From NCBI GenBank assembly GCA_965242855.1, contig OZ251509.1:1550001-1614000 (forward strand): 64,000 bases of DNA, read 5' to 3'. Below, one piece after another: positions 25,413 to 35,410 of this stretch. The DNA comes from WTGU01 sp965242855. Lineage in GTDB: Bacteria > Pseudomonadota > Alphaproteobacteria > UBA828. Both the position numbers and the translations under genes were made by a program. The notes beneath the pieces are model-generated. The model was not told the origin of the DNA. It did no database searches and saw only the letters and a list, made by a program, of their open reading frames with translations. Each line of letters starts with the position of its first letter. Positions within the stretch are counted from its first letter, which is position 1.

Positions 25413-26495
25413 TCACGCCTCCCGACGGGCCGAGCGGAGCAGCGCGCCCGTCTCCCCGTGGAACAGATGGCAGCGGTCGGGGGCGACCGCCAGCCCCACC
25501 GGCGCGCCGAGGGCGAAGCGCGGCTGCCCCGGCGCCTGCACCTTGAGGATGCGCGCGCCCGCGCTCACGTCGACGATGGTGAAGGCGCCGAGCGGCTCGA
25601 CCTCGTAGATGGTCGCCTTGATGCCGCCGGCGCCGCCGGAGGCGACGATCTCCAGGTCTTCGGGCCGCACCGCGAGAGTCGCCGGGCCGGCCGCCGTCAC
25701 GCCGTCGAAGCCGAGGGAGAACGGCGCGGCGCGGCCCTCGAAGCGGCCGCTCCCGTCCAGCGCGCCTTCGATGAAATTCATCGGCGGCGCGCCGATCAAT
25801 TCGGCGACGTAGCGGCTGTTGGGCGTGTCGTAGATCTGCGCCGGGGTCCCGACCTGGCGGATCGCGCCCGCCTCCATGACGGCGATACGGTCGGCGATGG
25901 ACATCGCCTCTTCCTGGTCATGGGTGACGTAAACCAGCGTGTGGCCGAGCTCGCGCTGGAGGCGCTTGAGCTCCACCCGCATTTCCTCGCGCAGGCGCGC
26001 GTCGAGCGCGGCGATCGGCTCGTCCATGAGGAAGGCCGCCGGATCGCGCACCAGCGCGCGGCCGATGGCGACGCGCTGCCGCTCGCCCCCGCTCAGATGC
26101 GCCGGCAGCTTGTCGAGAAGCGGCGCGATGCGCAGGGTCTCCGCCACCTCCGCCACCCGGCGCGCGACCGCCGCCTTGTCGAGCCTCCGCTCGACCAGCG
26201 GGAAGGCGAGATTCTGGCGGGCCGTCATGTGCGGGAAGAGCGCCAGATTCTGGAACACCATGGCGAGGTTGCGCTCCTTCGGCCCCAGGTCGCCGATGGG
26301 CGCGCCGCCGATCAGGATCTCGCCGGCGTCGGGCGCGACCAGCCCCAGCAGCAGGCGCAGGATCGTCGTCTTGCCCGAGCTCGGCGGGCCAAAGACGCAG
26401 TGGAACTCGTTGTCCTCGACCACGAGATCGACGTCCTTCACGGCGACGGTCCGGCCGTAGGACTTGCTGACGTTTCTGAGCTCGAGGCGCGCCAT
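25413..26495 (-). CDS. ABC transporter ATP-binding protein (UgpC/MalK type), second of a pair
   Basis: A 360-residue ATPase of the sugar/glycerol-type importers. Walker A is the unusual GPPSSGKTT, the signature is canonical LSGGERQRVAIGRAL, and Walker B FLMDEPIAALDARL. The C-terminal TOBE-like regulatory domain spans about residues 240-355. It follows the other ATPase gene by 3 bases. Paired ATPases of this kind occur in the glycerol transporter GlpST and similar systems, but no permease or binding protein is in the window. The partner membrane proteins must be encoded elsewhere. Confidence 0.88.
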   Translation of the reverse strand: MARLELRNVSKSYGRTVAVKDVDLVVEDNEFHCVFGPPSSGKTTILRLLLGLVAPDAGEILIGGAPIGDLGPKERNLAMVFQNLALFPHMTARQNLAFPLVERRLDKAAVARRVAEVAETLRIAPLLDKLPAHLSGGERQRVAIGRALVRDPAAFLMDEPIAALDARLREEMRVELKRLQRELGHTLVYVTHDQEEAMSIADRIAVMEAGAIRQVGTPAQIYDTPNSRYVAELIGAPPMNFIEGALDGSGRFEGRAAPFSLGFDGVTAAGPATLAVRPEDLEIVASGGAGGIKATIYEVEPLGAFTIVDVSAGARILKVQAPGQPRFALGAPVGLAVAPDRCHLFHGETGALLRSARREA

Positions 26496-26498
26496 CCC

Positions 26499-27602
26499 CT
26501 ACCCCGCCCCGAGCGCCAGGCCCGTCCCGGCGTCGAACAGATGGCACTTGCCGCGCGGCAGGGCCGCCTTGACGGGGGCGCCGAGCGCGACCCGGTAATG
26601 CTTGCCCTTGGCGATCTTCATCCGGCGCTCGCCGGCGGCGACGTGGACGATGGTGCGCGGGCCGATCGGCTCGATGAAGGTGACCGTCATGTCGATGCCG
26701 GGGGCGGAATCGTCGGGCGGGCGGAGGTCCACGTCCTCGGGCCGGGCGCCGAAGACGAGGGCCGCGCCGCGCGCCGCCGCGCAGCGCCGCTTCAGCGCGT
26801 CGTCGTCCACGGCGGCGCTCCCGCCCTCGCCGAAGTCGAGCGCGTAGGCGCCGGCGCCGCCGGTGAGCGTGCACGGCACCAGGTTCATGCCGGGGCTGCC
26901 CATGAAGTTGGCCACGAAGACGTTGCGCGGCTCGTTGTAGACCTCGATCGGCGAGCCGTATTGCTGGAGCACGCCCAGATCCATCACGGCGATGCGGTCG
27001 GCCAGGCTCATCGCCTCGATCTGGTCGTGGGTGACGTAGACCATGGTCTGCTGGAAGCGGTGCTGGAGATGCTTGAGTTCGGTCCGCATGAAGGCGCGGA
27101 AGGCGGCGTCGAGATTGCTCAGCGGCTCGTCCAGGAGGAAGATCTCGGGCTCGGTGATGGCCGAGCGGCCGATGGCGACCTTCTGGAGCTCGTTGACGCT
27201 GAGCTTCGCCGTCGGCCAGTCGAGCCGGTCCTCGAGGCGCATCAGCTTCGCCATCGCGGCCACGCGGCGATCGGTCTCGGCGCGGGCGAGGCCGCGCACC
27301 CGCAGCCCGAACGCCAGGTTCCGGCGCACCGAGAGGTGGGTGAAGACGGCGTAGTTCTGGAAGACGAAGCCGACCTTGCGCTTGTTGGCGGGGACCGCGC
27401 GCATGTCGCGGCCGTCGAAGAGGATGCGCCCGTCCGAGGGCTCCTCGATGCCGGCGATCATGTTCATCGTCGTGGTCTTGCCGCACCCGGACGGCCCGAG
27501 CAGGGCGACGAATTCCTTGTCGGCGATCTCCAGGTCCAGGGCGCCGACCGCCGTCAGCTTGCCGAAGCGCTTGGTCAGGCCGACCAGGGAGATCGACGCC
27601 AT
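26499..27602 (-). CDS. ABC transporter ATP-binding protein (UgpC/GlpS-like), degenerate signature motif
   Basis: A 367-residue ATPase with Walker A GPSGCGKTT and Walker B IFLLDEPLSNLDAAF. The ABC signature is degenerate: LSVNELQKVAIGRS instead of LSGGQ. The C-terminal TOBE domain (about residues 250-365) contains VFGARPEDVDLRPP. The second gene of the pair has the intact signature, so the two probably form an asymmetric heterodimer with one competent site. It lies 21 bases after the PLP-enzyme gene and in the same operon. Substrate unknown; glycerol or a sugar acid is possible from family precedent. Confidence 0.86.
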   Translation of the reverse strand: MASISLVGLTKRFGKLTAVGALDLEIADKEFVALLGPSGCGKTTTMNMIAGIEEPSDGRILFDGRDMRAVPANKRKVGFVFQNYAVFTHLSVRRNLAFGLRVRGLARAETDRRVAAMAKLMRLEDRLDWPTAKLSVNELQKVAIGRSAITEPEIFLLDEPLSNLDAAFRAFMRTELKHLQHRFQQTMVYVTHDQIEAMSLADRIAVMDLGVLQQYGSPIEVYNEPRNVFVANFMGSPGMNLVPCTLTGGAGAYALDFGEGGSAAVDDDALKRRCAAARGAALVFGARPEDVDLRPPDDSAPGIDMTVTFIEPIGPRTIVHVAAGERRMKIAKGKHYRVALGAPVKAALPRGKCHLFDAGTGLALGAG

Positions 27603-27623
27603 CGTCGGACCGCTCCAACCGCC

Positions 27624-28772
27624 CTAATGGCGCCCGCGGGCCTCGATCGGCCAGATGTCGACCAGGGTGTCGCCGCGGACGCAGTGGTAGTGGTCGTAGA
27701 GGTTCACCGTCGGGTCGCAGTGGGGGACGATGCATTCCAGCGCCGCGCCGACGGCAAGGCGCTCGTTGGCGCCGGCGAACACGATGCGCCCGTGCTCGTC
27801 GCCGAAATGCTCGTAACGGGCGCCGATGGGGACGCCCACGTGGAAGCGCGGAAGCGGCCCGTCCGTGGCGAAGCATTTGAGGCCCGCGTCCATGGTCGCG
27901 CTGCCGTCGTGGCCGGCCGAGACCACGGTGGAGCGGACGAAGAGCGCCGGCTCGAAGCGCCAGCCGCCCGCGCCGCCGGCCCGCACGTCGAGATATTCGA
28001 CGTCCATGACGACGTAGGAGCCGACCTGGAGCTCCGTCATCAGCCCGGCGGCCGGGTCGATGTCATGGGTGCCGGTGCCGGCGCCGGAGACGATCGGCAC
28101 TTCGATGCCCTGCGCGCAGAGTCTGTCGCGGGTTTCCCGCAGCGGCGCCAGATCGCCGTGCGACGCCTTGCGGCGGGCGGCGAAATCCTCGATGTGCTGG
28201 ACGTGCCCGGCATAGCCCTGGAGCCCGGCGAAGCGCAGGCTGCCGCTGGCCTCCGCCGCCTCCGCCAGGGCCACGGCCGCCTCGGCGTCGCGGGCGCCGG
28301 TGCGGTGGAGGCCGACGTCCACGTCGACCACCACGTCCAGCACCAGGGCCGCCGCTGCCGCCGCCGCTTCGAGCGCGCGCAGGTTGCCCATGTCGTCCAC
28401 CGCCACCATGAGCGATTCGTTGCGCCCGCGAAGCGCCATCAGGCGCGCGAGCTTGGCCGGTGCGACGATGGGCGAGGTGACGAGGAGCCCGTCGATCCCG
28501 CCTGCCGCCATCGCCTCCGCCTCGCCCAGGGTGGCGCAGCAGATGCCGAGCGCGCCCGCCTCCAGCTGGCGGCGGGCGATTCGCACGCTCTTGTGCGTCT
28601 TCGCGTGGGGGCGCAGGGCCACGTCGTGGGCTTGCGCATGCGCCGCCATCGCCGCGATGTTGCGCTCCATCGCGTCCAGATCGAGCACCAGCGCCGGCGT
28701 GATCAGACGCGCCCTCGATTCGCGCTCGTCGATCAGGAAGGCGTTGGGACCGAGATCGTCGGAGACCGTCAT
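27624..28772 (-). CDS. D-threonine aldolase / D-serine dehydratase-like PLP enzyme (DSD1 family)
   Basis: A 382-residue fold type III (alanine-racemase barrel) enzyme. PLP-lysine is in RPHAKTHKSVRIARRQ near residue 56. Metal-binding His/Cys of this family are in the C-terminal segment CIVPHCDPTVNLYDHYHCV. The start MTVSDDLGPN at 28772 is preferred over the upstream ATG at 28820. Family members cleave D-beta-hydroxy amino acids or dehydrate D-serine. It heads the operon with the two ABC ATPases and is divergent from denD across 110 bases, so the import system may carry a hydroxylated amino or sugar acid. That link is inference. Confidence 0.87.
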   Translation of the reverse strand: MTVSDDLGPNAFLIDERESRARLITPALVLDLDAMERNIAAMAAHAQAHDVALRPHAKTHKSVRIARRQLEAGALGICCATLGEAEAMAAGGIDGLLVTSPIVAPAKLARLMALRGRNESLMVAVDDMGNLRALEAAAAAAALVLDVVVDVDVGLHRTGARDAEAAVALAEAAEASGSLRFAGLQGYAGHVQHIEDFAARRKASHGDLAPLRETRDRLCAQGIEVPIVSGAGTGTHDIDPAAGLMTELQVGSYVVMDVEYLDVRAGGAGGWRFEPALFVRSTVVSAGHDGSATMDAGLKCFATDGPLPRFHVGVPIGARYEHFGDEHGRIVFAGANERLAVGAALECIVPHCDPTVNLYDHYHCVRGDTLVDIWPIEARGRH

Positions 28773-28882
28773 CGTGCTTTTCCGTCGCTGGACGCGCCCG
28801 TGCCCGGCCATCATCGGCATACCGGCCCGCCCTGCAACAGGATATGTTGCAGGCCGCGGAACGGCGCCGCGGGAGGCTTGGC

Positions 28883-29884
28883 ATGAAGGTGGCGATCACG
28901 GGGGGCCTGGGCTTCCTCGGCCTGCGGCTGGCGCGGGCGCTGCTCGCCAGGGGGACGCTGGCGGGCGCCTCCGGCGGGCAGGAAGAGATCGAACGGATCG
29001 TCCTGTTCGACTCGGTCGCGGCGGACGCGCGGCCGGCGGGGCTCGACGAACGGGTCGAAACCGTCGCCGGCGACATCGCGGACGGGGCGTCGGTGCGCTC
29101 CGTCGTCGCCGGCGGGTCGCTTTCCGTCTTCCATCTGGCCTCGGTGGTCAGCGCCGGCGCGGAGCGGGATTTCGACCAGGCGCTGTCGGCGAACATCACG
29201 GGCGGGCTGAACGTCCTCGAAGCCTGCCGCGCCGCGCCCGGTCTGCCGCGGCTCGTCTTCACCAGCAGCATCGCGGTCTATGGCGGCGCGGCGATGCCGG
29301 AGACGGTCACGGACGAGACCAAGGTCACGCCGCAGAACACCTACGGCGTCACCAAGGCGGTCATGGAGCAGCTTCTCGCCGACTACACCCGCAAGGGCTT
29401 CCTGGACGGCCGCGGCGCCCGCCCGCCGACCGTCATCGTGCGCCCAGGCAAGCCCAACGCGGCGGCCTCCGGCTTCGCCAGCGGCCTGTTCCGCGAGCCG
29501 CTGGCAGGCATCGACCATGCGCTGCCGGTGAGCCGCGAGACGCGCATGGTGCTGGGCGGCTACCGCACCGTAGTCGCCGGCCTGATCGCCCTCCACGAGG
29601 CGCCGGGCGCGGCGCTGGGCGACGACCGCACGCTCAACCTGCCCTCCTTCTCGGCGACGGTGGCGGAGATGGTGGCGGCCCTGGAGCGCGTCGCCGGCGA
29701 CCGCCCGCTCGGCGCCGTCACCGACGCGCCGGACCCGGCGATCCAGCGCATCTGCAGCTCCTGGCCGGCCTACGCCCGCGCCGACCGCGCCCGCGCCCTG
29801 GGCCTCCCCGAAAACCCGCCCTTGGACGACGTGGTGCGGGAGTACATCGAGGACTATGTGGACGGGCGGAGCCGAGAGGCTTGA
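28883..29884 (+). CDS. denD: D-erythronate dehydrogenase (DenD)-like extended SDR
   Basis: A 333-residue NAD-dependent epimerase/dehydratase-fold enzyme. The nucleotide motif is ITGGLGFLGLRLA and the catalytic YxxxK is in NTYGVTKAVMEQ, with TSSIAVYGG upstream giving the Ser. The stretch PTVIVRPGKPNAAASGF is typical of D-erythronate dehydrogenases, which oxidise D-erythronate to 2-oxotetronate. A GGGAGG site precedes ATG 28883. Its last ~270 bases recur, decayed, at 30883-31154, the mark of a tandem duplication of this locus. Confidence 0.85.
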   Translation: MKVAITGGLGFLGLRLARALLARGTLAGASGGQEEIERIVLFDSVAADARPAGLDERVETVAGDIADGASVRSVVAGGSLSVFHLASVVSAGAERDFDQALSANITGGLNVLEACRAAPGLPRLVFTSSIAVYGGAAMPETVTDETKVTPQNTYGVTKAVMEQLLADYTRKGFLDGRGARPPTVIVRPGKPNAAASGFASGLFREPLAGIDHALPVSRETRMVLGGYRTVVAGLIALHEAPGAALGDDRTLNLPSFSATVAEMVAALERVAGDRPLGAVTDAPDPAIQRICSSWPAYARADRARALGLPENPPLDDVVREYIEDYVDGRSREA

Positions 29885-29934
29885 AGAGAGGGGAATCCAA
29901 GAGCTGTTCGCATTGGAGTATCAGAGTCGCGTCA

Positions 29935-30489
29935 CTATCCTCGTGCGGACATTTCTATGGACAAGGAAGAGGTTCGTCCCACTTCATAACGAATATTCAC
30001 ATCTCTATAAAGCTCTTCAAAACTTTTCACAATTTGGTCGATTCCTTCCCTACTCATTTTCATGCGTCCGACCGCGATAAACCCCCGTCTCAGAGATCCG
30101 CCATTTTTACTAGAGCAAGAACGAACAAGTTGATATACCCTAGTCAAATCATAATTAATACTCGCCACAATCCAATCTGTTTTCACCTCGATGACACAGA
30201 TTGGCCTTCCTTTTCTATTAAATAAAGAGATGTCCATTCTTTGATTATCATCGACCCTCGGTTCGGCATAAACTCCGCTAAGCTGTCGAAGTTCTCCGAA
30301 AGTCAGTTCTCTATTACCGTAATATCTATTACCGTAAACAATACTCTCCCCACTACTACTAATGTGCTCGCAAAGTTGTTCAGCAATTTCCTCAACTAGA
30401 CCATGCTCGTACCCCTTCCCTGGGCGCTGGCTCCAGGCGAGAGCACCATCGTGTATGCTATCGATAATTTGCCGTCTGCTTATCGCCAT
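29935..30489 (-). CDS. Uncharacterised PD-(D/E)XK-like protein, copy 1
   Basis: A 184-residue protein of no recognised family. The likely nuclease-fold core is RMDISLFNRKG then CVIEVKTDW, that is Asp followed by Glu-x-Lys at PD-(D/E)XK spacing. The N terminus MAISRRQIIDSIHDG and the C terminus SSLSIEMSARG match the paralogue at 31253-31879, while the middle differs strongly. GC is far below the neighbours (about half), so it was acquired or evolves quickly. It is convergent with denD, 50 bases after its stop. A defence-type nuclease or sensor role is possible but unproven. Confidence 0.75.
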   Translation of the reverse strand: MAISRRQIIDSIHDGALAWSQRPGKGYEHGLVEEIAEQLCEHISSSGESIVYGNRYYGNRELTFGELRQLSGVYAEPRVDDNQRMDISLFNRKGRPICVIEVKTDWIVASINYDLTRVYQLVRSCSSKNGGSLRRGFIAVGRMKMSREGIDQIVKSFEELYRDVNIRYEVGRTSSLSIEMSARG

Positions 30490-30717
30490 TCCTGTTCCTC
30501 GCTAGCTGGATATGTCAAAAGAGCCCGTCGGCCCCGCCGAGATGGGAATCAGGCGTCCTCCGCGCCGACGGCGTTATGATCCGGTCTCCGCTCATAGCCC
30601 ACGCGATGCATGCGCCGCCCCTACGATAGCCGCCTCGATTCGCTGGCACCATACTTCCGACCGGGGGGCAGCGTGTCCCTACGCTCCAACACGGCCCGCA
30701 GCATACACCGCTCCGCC

Positions 30718-30882
30718 CTACCCCGCAACGCGGAGGTCCTCGACGCGGGTGCCGCGCCAGCCTTCCGCGCGCTTCCGCCAGTAGCGGGACTGGAGGCGGG
30801 CGGTCACGAGGCCGGGATGGGTGTTGCCGATGGGGCGGGCACCCAGGCGCACCACCGGCATCACGCCGCCGGCCGTGGTGCT
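30718..30882 (-). pseudogene. 3' fragment of the class IV aminotransferase gene (duplication scar)
   Basis: About 54 codons matching the C terminus of the intact aminotransferase (TTAGGVMPVVRLGARPIGN to EDLRVAG, stop at 30718). About 94% of bases are identical to 31966-32130. It has no 5' part and runs directly into the denD fragment around 30882. It is a remnant of a tandemly duplicated denD-X-aminotransferase block. The 230 bases between it and the copy 1 start (30490-30717) hold no recognisable gene. Confidence 0.9.
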
Positions 30883-31154
30883 GCGGCGCTGGGCGACGAC
30901 CACACCCTCAACCTGCCTTCCTTCTCGGCGACGGTGGCGGAGATGGTGGCGGCCCTGGAGCGCGTTGCCGGTGACCGCCCGCTCGGCGCCGTCACCGATG
31001 CGCCGGACCCGGCGATCCGGCGCATCTGTAGCTCCTGGCCGGCCTACCGCCCGCGCCGACCGCGCCCTAGGCCACCCCGAAATACCCGCCCCTCGACGAT
31101 GTGGTCCGCGAGTACATCGAGGATTATGTGGAGATGCAGAACCGCGAGGCTTGA
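30883..31154 (+). pseudogene. 3' fragment of denD (duplication scar)
   Basis: Matches the last ~90 codons of the intact denD gene, from ALGDDHTLNLPSFSATVAEM to the stop. Small indels after SSWPAY put the tail out of frame. The downstream bases to about 31280 (GGCTTGAAGAGAG and later TTTCTATGGACAAGGAAGA) also match the sequence after intact denD at 29878-29970. The homology therefore continues into the end of the convergent PD-(D/E)XK-like gene. It is non-functional: no start and a scrambled C terminus. Confidence 0.9.
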
Positions 31155-31252
31155 AGAGAGGAGAATCGAAGAACAGTCTGCGTCGGGGCACCGGAAGGCA
31201 CGTTAGGGCCGGTCCACCCGCCCGCCTTCAGGAGTCGGTATGAGTCGCGCCG

Positions 31253-31879
31253 CTACCTTCGTGCGGATATTTCTATGGACAAGGAAGATACTTGCCATAC
31301 TCTTCTGGCGGATGGCGGATCTTTTTTGATTATTCTACCACTACTGAAATTAATATCTACCCCTTCATTCTCAAATTCATATTCAACGGATTCTGCGATC
31401 TCTTTGATTTTCCCATTAACTCCTCCACTAGGAACCGGATGAGCCAAAAATACCGCGAAAAAACCGCGCTCTATAGCAGGGTATGTTCTGACAAGTCCGC
31501 GTATTTTCGTCAAGTCTCTCAGGCACTCTTTCTCATTGTCGTCCCAAATTCGCTTCACTTCTATGACATACTTAGGTCTTCGCTCGCGACTGATGAGACA
31601 GATGTCCACACGAAATCTATCGTTGGTCTCCTTAAAAGGGCGCCCTGGAGGGCGGCCAGATTCGCTCCATTCGCCAATATCCCTGAAACTGAGTTCCGGA
31701 AAAACAATTTCATTTCTGCTCATACGTTTGCGGAGTTGTGCAACAATTTCACCAACCATAAAACCTTCGACTCCCGCATCCATAAGCCAGTCTCCACCCG
31801 TCAATTTATCGTATTTATCGTTCGCGATGCGAACGCCTTCGTGAATGCTCTTGCGAATTTGAGCTATGGTTATCGCCAT
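31253..31879 (-). CDS. Uncharacterised PD-(D/E)XK-like protein, copy 2
   Basis: A 208-residue paralogue of the protein at 29935-30489. Shared marks are MAI...QI..SIH.G at the N terminus, ELSFRDIG, the core FRVDICLISRERRPKYVIEVK (Asp then Glu-x-Lys), DLTKIRGLVRT, and SSLSIEISARR at the C terminus. It is about 24 residues longer and mostly different between the conserved ends. GC is low. It lies between the denD fragment and the intact aminotransferase, the same relative position that copy 1 holds. No family name can be given; a restriction-like or effector nuclease is a reasonable guess from the motif only. Confidence 0.75.
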   Translation of the reverse strand: MAITIAQIRKSIHEGVRIANDKYDKLTGGDWLMDAGVEGFMVGEIVAQLRKRMSRNEIVFPELSFRDIGEWSESGRPPGRPFKETNDRFRVDICLISRERRPKYVIEVKRIWDDNEKECLRDLTKIRGLVRTYPAIERGFFAVFLAHPVPSGGVNGKIKEIAESVEYEFENEGVDINFSSGRIIKKDPPSARRVWQVSSLSIEISARR

Positions 31880-31965
31880 TGCTGATCCCCTTCGCGTTTC
31901 AAAGCTGTGGTGCGAATATACAGCATTCGCCTTCCGCGCGCAAGGTCTTTTCCCCGGCGGGTGCC

Positions 31966-32865
31966 CTACCCTGCAACGCGGAGGTCTTCGACGCGGGTGC
32001 CGTGCCAGCCCTCGGCGCGCTTCCGCCAGTAGCGGGATTGGATGCGGGCGGTCACGAGGCCGGGATGGGCGTTGCCGATGGGGCGGGCGCCCAGGCGCAC
32101 CACCGGCATCACGCCGCCGGCCGTGGTGCTGGCGAAGAGCTCGTCGGCTTCGCCGAGTTCGGACGGCTCGACCCGGCGGAGGGCGAAGGGAATGCCCTCC
32201 TCCGCGCAAAGCTCGCCCACCGCGCGCCGCGTGATTCCCTCCAGCACGTTGGCGGCGGGCGAGGCCACCGCGCCGTCCTTGACGACGAAGATGTTGTACC
32301 CCGGCCCTTCCGTGAGCGCGCCGTCGGCGCCCACCAGGAGCGCGTCGTCGCAGCCGTGATCATAAGCCTCGAAGCGCGCCTGCACGAAATCGGCGCGGTT
32401 GTAGTTCTTGAAGCGGGCGTCGATGGCCCGCGAGGAGACCCGCTCGACCCCGCTCAGGTAGAGCGCCGCGCCGTTGCGGCACTTCTCCTCGCCCCAGATC
32501 CAGGCGTAAGGCGTGGCATAGGCCACGAACGCGGGTTCGCAGAGTCTTGGATCCCGAGTCTGGTCGCGGGTGACGCCGCGGGTCAGCTGAAGCTTGACGT
32601 AGGCGTTTTCGCGCCCCGTCCGCGCCACGCATTCGGCGAGGATCGCCCGCATCTCGTCGGTGCCGTATGGGTTCTCCAGGCGGAAGCCGGCGCAGGAACG
32701 GGCGAAGCGATCAAGATGCTCGTCCAGCATGAAGAACCAGCCGTTCCACGTGGAGGTCACGTCATAAACCGTATCGCCCCAGACGAAGCCCGCGTCGAAG
32801 ATCGACATCCTGGCGTCTTCCGGCGCGACGTAGTCGCCGTCGATGAACACGCATCCGTCCTTCAT
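31966..32865 (-). CDS. Class IV (branched-chain/D-amino acid type) aminotransferase
   Basis: A 299-residue PLP transaminase. N-terminal MSIFDAGFVWGDTVYDV and the PLP-lysine in ARFKNYNRADFVQ are class IV signatures. GADGALTEGPGYNIFVVKDG and ASTTAGGVMPVVRLG bind the cofactor phosphate. Strong ribosome site GGGAGGGA precedes ATG 32865. The ATG overlaps the kdsA stop as ATGA, so it is translated after pyrG-kdsA. Branched-chain, D-alanine or (R)-amine substrates are possible. A partial copy of its 3' end is at 30718-30882. Confidence 0.9.
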   Translation of the reverse strand: MKDGCVFIDGDYVAPEDARMSIFDAGFVWGDTVYDVTSTWNGWFFMLDEHLDRFARSCAGFRLENPYGTDEMRAILAECVARTGRENAYVKLQLTRGVTRDQTRDPRLCEPAFVAYATPYAWIWGEEKCRNGAALYLSGVERVSSRAIDARFKNYNRADFVQARFEAYDHGCDDALLVGADGALTEGPGYNIFVVKDGAVASPAANVLEGITRRAVGELCAEEGIPFALRRVEPSELGEADELFASTTAGGVMPVVRLGARPIGNAHPGLVTARIQSRYWRKRAEGWHGTRVEDLRVAG

Positions 32866-33711
32866 CGCTCCCTCCCTTTCGTTTCCTTGGCCAGCCCGTC
32901 GAAGGCGATCAGCCGGTCCAGCAGCGCCGGCAGGGCGGCCAGCGGCACCATGTTGGGGCCGTCGGACGGCGCCTCGTCGGGGGCCGGATGGGTCTCCATG
33001 AAGACGGCGGCGACGCCGACGGCGACCGCGGCGCGCGCGAGCACGGGCACGAATTCCCGCTCGCCGCCGCTGGTCGCCCCCCGGCCGCCGGGCCGCTGCA
33101 CCGAATGCGTCGCGTCGAACACCACCGGGCAGCCGGTCTCCGCCAGGATCGGCAGGCTGCGCATGTCGGAGACCAGCGTGTTGTAGCCGAAACTCGCGCC
33201 GCGTTCGCAGACGAGCACGCGGCGGTTGCCGGCGCCCGTGATCTTCGCGACCACGTTGGCCATGTCCCAGGGCGCGAGGAACTGGCCCTTCTTGACGTTG
33301 ATCGCCCTGCCCGTCGCCGCGGCGGCGCGCAGCAGGTCGGTCTGGCGGCAGAGGAAGGCCGGGATCTGCAGCACGTCCACCGCCTGCGCCGCCGCCGGGC
33401 AGTGCACCGGCAGATGCACGTCGGTCAGCACCGGGCAGCCGCAGGCGTCGCGCACGGCCTCCAGGATCGCCAGCCCCTCGTCGAGGCCGACGCCGCGCGG
33501 GCTGGCGGCCGAGGTGCGGTTCGCCTTGTCGAACGAGCTCTTGTACACGAACGGCACGCTGCGGGCGGCCGTCATCGCGGCCAGCCGTTCGGCGACGCGA
33601 AGCGCGTGGTCGCGGCCCTCGATCGCGCACGGCCCGGCGATCAGGGCGAGCGGCAGGTCGTTGCCGACCTCGAAGGCGCCGATGGCGACGCGGCCGGCGG
33701 GGCGCGCGGCG

Positions 33712-33719
<8 letters not shown>
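32862..33719 (-). CDS. kdsA: 3-deoxy-8-phosphooctulonate (KDO-8-P) synthase, metal-dependent class
   Basis: A 285-residue cytosolic TIM-barrel enzyme that joins PEP and arabinose-5-phosphate for the lipid A core. The Cys of LIAGPCAIEG marks the metal-dependent class; the metal-free class has Asn there. Other marks are VYKSSFDKANRTS, PVLTDVHLP, AINVKKGQFLAPWDM, CERGASFGYN and VVFDATHSVQRPGG. The only usable start in frame is TTG 33719, with AGG seven bases upstream. It lies inside the last codons of pyrG (8-bp overlap), so translation is likely coupled. Order pyrG-kdsA is a conserved proteobacterial neighbourhood. Confidence 0.94.
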
Positions 33720-35340
<1,621 letters not shown>

Positions 35341-35410
35341 GGACCCCGACCTTAGCAAACGCCGCCCCCCGCCCCAAGCCGGAGACCCGCGCACCGGGAA
35401 ACACGGCTCT

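Noticed and set aside
25458..28886. A 1142-codon open frame on the plus strand
   Set aside because: It is antisense to two ABC ATPases and a PLP enzyme with full motifs. Its translation is Arg/Ala/His-rich and domain-free, typical of GC-rich shadow frames.
30610..31206. 198-codon plus-strand frame across the duplication scar
   Set aside because: It fuses antisense aminotransferase sequence with a denD fragment, so it is a chance read-through of the scar.
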